Source of the DNA: Auanema rhodensis
Taxonomy: Eukaryota > Nematoda > Chromadorea > Rhabditida > Rhabditidae
DNA: 64,000 nt
Direction of reading: 5' to 3'
Assembly (NCBI GenBank): GCA_964057225.1
Contig: OZ059896.1
Span: 16,256,501-16,320,500, forward strand
Of the stretch, positions 60,747-64,000 are shown one piece after another. Made by a program: the position numbers and the translations under genes. The notes below the pieces were generated by a model. That model did not search any database. It was not told the origin of the DNA and saw nothing but the letters and a program-made list of their open reading frames with translations. Within the stretch, counting starts at the first letter, position 1; each line of letters opens with the position of its first letter.

Positions 60747-63700
60747 TTATTCTTCTTCATTCCTCGGAAGCCATATTTCGTCTTCATTTTCATCTTCTGG
60801 CTCTGTATCTATGCTATCCTTGTTGTTCCTGTTGATCACTTCTATTATTTCGATGTCGCTATCTTCTTCTGCTTGACTTTCTCGAAACCTTGCGCGAGTG
60901 TTGTAAGAGATGTTTTGTGAAGCAGGAGAGAAGATTTTCAAGTTATCTTTGTGGATATCTTGTAGTTTTCCTGATGAATTTCTGATTTGAACTTTTGATC
61001 CTTCTACGTTGATGACTTCGCATGGTCCATCATAGCTTTTCCGAAGCTTTTGGCCGATTTGGTGTGATTTTATAGTCGTCATCACCATGTCGCCCGGTTG
61101 AATGTCTCTATGGTGTGCTCTTTGCGTTCTATCTTTCTTCTTTTTCGCATTTTCTTGATTTTTAGCTATGCGGTTCTTTATTATTTCGTCTCTCTTGTCC
61201 ATATCTGGTCTTCTTTGGAGTAATTCTTCAGAAATTTCTTGAATTTTGGTGATCGTTTCTGGTAATTCAGCGTCCATTGACATTCTGCATTCTTTACCGA
61301 ATAATGCAATGTATGGCGCAATCCCTGTAGTCGCGTGCTGAATATTGTTAATAGCAAAAGTGATTTTTGGTAATACAGTATCCCAGTCACTAAGGTCCTC
61401 TTTTAAGTAGTGGGTTAATCCTTCTTCGAGGGTTCGGTGAAGTCTTTCCACTTGTCCATTTGAGTTCTTTTGGTGTGGTAGTGTTGGTTCATGTTTGATT
61501 CCAAGTTTAGTACACATTTCTTCGAACTTTTTAGATACAAAGTTTGAACCTCTATCGGTGATCAAGCGATGGGGTGGTCCAAAAATGTAAACGAAATGTC
61601 TTAGAAATCGATCAATTGTGATTTCCGTTGTTATTTGTGGTACAGCAATTGTTGTTGACCATTTTGTAAATGCGTCTTGCATGGTAATGACGTAGGTACA
61701 GTTTCTTTTTGAAGGGGGAAATGGTCCCATTACGTCCATGTGGACTCGTTCAAATGGCTTGCTTGGTATCTCAAAATGACCTATTGGTTGTACCGTCATG
61801 GAATGTGGATCTTTTTTTCTTTGAGCACATTTAATGCAGTTCTTGATGAATATAGTAATGTCGTTCTGCATATTTGTCCAATAGAATCTTCTTAGAATTG
61901 CTTCTTTTGTTTTAATAATTCCTTGATGTGCTGCAATTGTAGGATCCTCATGAAAAACTTTGATTATTTCCTCAATTATGGGGTGTTCTTGTGGTATTAC
62001 GATAGCGGGTTGTGGCTTTTTGTCTGTTGGTTTTGTATAGAGCAAGTCATTTATGACACAATATCTGTCATTAGCTGTCATGTTCTTTTGTGCTCTATAT
62101 TCAATCTCCGCTATCGTCCGTTTAATCCAAGGGGTGCTTAGTTGAATTTCCTTTATTGTTGGTGTATTTATGGCGTTAATGTGAATTTCTTCCATTTTCT
62201 TCTTCTTTGTTTCCGGCTTAGCATCGTTAGCTTCTTCACCTATATATCGAGATAGAGCATCGCATACTTTATTTAATTGGCCTGCGCGATATTTTATTTC
62301 AATATCATATTCTTGGATGACCAGCTGGAACTTCGCAAGACGACCAAATAAGTCTCTGCGTGTCATTAAGCTGGTAAGAGGTCGATGGTCCGTAATACAT
62401 ATAGTATGAGTTCCAAGAATGTATGTACGGAATTGATTTAATGCATATACAAGGCCTAATGCTTCTATCTCGATTGGTGCGTAGTTACGTTCGGCTTTAA
62501 CTAGTTTTCTGCTTGCAAATGCGATAGGGTGTAGATTTTTCAGAGGTTGTTTTGGATCTTCCGGTTGTAATAATACAGCACCTATGGCGATGTTACTACC
62601 GTCGCTTTCAACTATAAACAAGCGGTCCGATTTAGGTGGGCTTAAAACGGGTGCCTGTATTAAACTTCTTTTAAGGAGGTCTAAAGCTTCTTGATGTTTG
62701 TTTTCCCATTTGAATTCAGTATCTGCCTTTGTCAGATCGTATAAAGGGCTTGCGATACGTGCAAAATCTTTCATGAATTTGCGAAAGAATCCAACCATTC
62801 CCAAGAATGCTCGTACACCTGTTGCATTCTTTGGTGCCGGATAATCTTGTATGGCGGCGACTTTTTGAGGGTCAGGTTTTATACCTTGACGTCCTACAAT
62901 AAGTCCTAGAAATTTCACTTCTGGTTGAGCAAAAGCGCATTTCTTAAGCTTTATCTTCATTCCCAATTCTTCTACTGCTTGCAGTAAATCATCGATATCT
63001 TTGAGATGTTGTTCTCTTGTATCAGATATAACTAATAGATCGTCCAAATAAACAAATAGTTTACAAGAACATTTACTTTGCAAATACCTTACTGCTGTTT
63101 GAAAGGTATGAGGGGCTCCACAAAGGCCCATCGGCATCCGTTTGTACTGGTATGTGCCGGATGTGGTCGTAAATGCTGTTAGTGGTCGATCTGATTTTCT
63201 CAAGGATATTTGAAAAAATCCTGACACTAAATCGAAGTTTGAGAAAAATTGGGCGCCTGCTGCCAAATCAACTATGTCAGAAATGCTTGGAATGACATAA
63301 GTTTGCTTGCGTGTGACATTATTTAAAGCTCGAAAATCTGTCACAAACCTATACGTGTCATCTTTCTTCTTAACTAGTACTACAGGGCTATTAAATAGAG
63401 ATGTAGAAGGCTCTATTATGCCTTGCTCAAGCATTTCTTTGACTTGTTTTTCAATTTCTTCCTGTTTTCCTAAGGGAATACGTGTTATTCTCGGCTTTGG
63501 CATATCCATATCTGTTCTCAATGGTATGGTATGCTCTATAGGACCTTTAAATAAGCCTATTTTCCTGTCCTCGTTAAGAAATGCCTCACGATGGCTTTCA
63601 ATTATTTTTGTAAGCTCATGTTTTTCTTCTTTCGTGAGATCAGCATTCTCTAGATCAAGATCTTTTATGAAGTCTCTTGGAAAATATGGTAGTTTACTCT

Positions 63701-64000
63701 CCCAATCGGCCTCTGGCGGAACATATGGTAGAATTGGCTTATGCTTAAAGGGTTCACAAGCCGGAATTTCTCCAATTATTGCCTGTCCGATGACTGAATT
63801 AGCTTCCATAGCTATTGTTTCATCGGTATTGTTACGGAACATAACATATACTCCACTGGTATCACGAAACGCAGTTGGATATAATGATTTTAATGCGCTT
63901 CCACTATCCCCTAAGACAACCACTTCGTTAGATTCTAGTGGTTTATCTGTCTTTATTGGGATAGGTGCCTCTTCATCAGGCTTTAATGTTTTTGTTCTTA
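60747..64000 (-). CDS. Gypsy Pol (RT-RNase H-integrase), partial
   Basis: The frame is open to the window edge, so the 1058 codons counted from a GTG at 63923 are a minimum. Motifs: RT (FVTDFRALNN, FSNFDLVSGFFQ, FVYLDDLLV), RNase H (FIVESDGSNIAIGA, ITDHRPLTSL), integrase zinc finger (FHEDPTIAAHQG, CIKCAQRKK) and core (VHMDVMGPF, ITDRGSNF, GQVERLHRTLEE), then an acidic tail. Key catalytic residues are all present. Protease and anything before it lie beyond 64000, so whether this family also has envelope upstream of Pol cannot be seen. Confidence 0.9.
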   Translation of the reverse strand, partial: RTKTLKPDEEAPIPIKTDKPLESNEVVVLGDSGSALKSLYPTAFRDTSGVYVMFRNNTDETIAMEANSVIGQAIIGEIPACEPFKHKPILPYVPPEADWESKLPYFPRDFIKDLDLENADLTKEEKHELTKIIESHREAFLNEDRKIGLFKGPIEHTIPLRTDMDMPKPRITRIPLGKQEEIEKQVKEMLEQGIIEPSTSLFNSPVVLVKKKDDTYRFVTDFRALNNVTRKQTYVIPSISDIVDLAAGAQFFSNFDLVSGFFQISLRKSDRPLTAFTTTSGTYQYKRMPMGLCGAPHTFQTAVRYLQSKCSCKLFVYLDDLLVISDTREQHLKDIDDLLQAVEELGMKIKLKKCAFAQPEVKFLGLIVGRQGIKPDPQKVAAIQDYPAPKNATGVRAFLGMVGFFRKFMKDFARIASPLYDLTKADTEFKWENKHQEALDLLKRSLIQAPVLSPPKSDRLFIVESDGSNIAIGAVLLQPEDPKQPLKNLHPIAFASRKLVKAERNYAPIEIEALGLVYALNQFRTYILGTHTICITDHRPLTSLMTRRDLFGRLAKFQLVIQEYDIEIKYRAGQLNKVCDALSRYIGEEANDAKPETKKKKMEEIHINAINTPTIKEIQLSTPWIKRTIAEIEYRAQKNMTANDRYCVINDLLYTKPTDKKPQPAIVIPQEHPIIEEIIKVFHEDPTIAAHQGIIKTKEAILRRFYWTNMQNDITIFIKNCIKCAQRKKDPHSMTVQPIGHFEIPSKPFERVHMDVMGPFPPSKRNCTYVITMQDAFTKWSTTIAVPQITTEITIDRFLRHFVYIFGPPHRLITDRGSNFVSKKFEEMCTKLGIKHEPTLPHQKNSNGQVERLHRTLEEGLTHYLKEDLSDWDTVLPKITFAINNIQHATTGIAPYIALFGKECRMSMDAELPETITKIQEISEELLQRRPDMDKRDEIIKNRIAKNQENAKKKKDRTQRAHHRDIQPGDMVMTTIKSHQIGQKLRKSYDGPCEVINVEGSKVQIRNSSGKLQDIHKDNLKIFSPASQNISYNTRARFRESQAEEDSDIEIIEVINRNNKDSIDTEPEDENEDEIWLPRNEEE

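Larger units (their letters stand above)
59675..64000 (-). mobile_element. Third gypsy element, partial (runs off the window)
   Basis: Minus-strand element inserted in the U4-5S spacer directly after CTGAAAAG. Visible parts are the 3' LTR (59675-60040), a 3' untranslated region of about 700 bp, and the pol region up to the right edge. Its protein is related to, but distinct from, the gypsy at 22768. The target duplication cannot be checked because the other end is outside the window. Confidence 0.85.

Overview
The window looks like a stretch of nematode nuclear genome. The organism call rests on four things: 5S rRNA and U4 snRNA genes that closely resemble the Caenorhabditis versions, short (about 40-70 nt) introns ending in TTTTAG/TTTCAG, AT-rich spacers, and LTR retroelements of nematode type (BEL/Pao with a phlebovirus-Gc-like envelope; Ty3/gypsy). 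No ordinary single-copy host gene is certain. The substrate is a tandem array with an exact 471-bp unit holding one U4 snRNA gene and one 5S rRNA gene, both on the + strand. About 18 essentially complete 5S genes and 24 essentially complete U4 genes are present, plus fragments. No spliced-leader RNA, the usual nematode partner of 5S, was found in the unit.

Layout. 1-4021: Polinton/Maverick integrase remnant with a hAT-like MITE in it, then a dead mariner-type transposase. 4036-11823: array units broken by a pol-deleted BEL element (4367-7982) and a frameshifted MULE transposase (9118-11040). 11824-18224: a mosaic of BEL and gypsy fragments with two pieces of a sobemo-like positive-strand RNA virus, an RdRp (minus strand, about 13290-14275) and a serine protease (plus strand, 17100-18077). 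18233-20576: a multi-exon MULE-like transposase gene. 21146-59674: array units carrying a complete gypsy element with a 2946-codon ORF (22768-34273), solo BEL LTRs, a deleted BEL element (36165-39089), a complete BEL element with a 2643-codon ORF (40420-50216), and a gag-only gypsy derivative (51583-55373). 59675-64000: a further gypsy element running off the right edge.

The most notable biology. (1) Every LTR element whose insertion point can be read lies between about -85 and +68 relative to the 5S start, which suggests Pol III-directed integration. One BEL family sits at exactly the same base inside the 5S gene each time. (2) The gypsy element has the order gag-env-protease-RT-RNaseH-integrase in one ORF, followed by two abutting small ORFs behind their own TATA box. 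(3) BEL elements carry a third gene after env, also behind a TATA box, encoding a nucleocapsid-like zinc-knuckle protein. (4) The complete gypsy copy has inverted instead of direct LTRs, flanked by a 4-bp target duplication and with a microhomology junction, as expected from a template-switched cDNA. Family assignments are from motif reading by eye; no database search was run.
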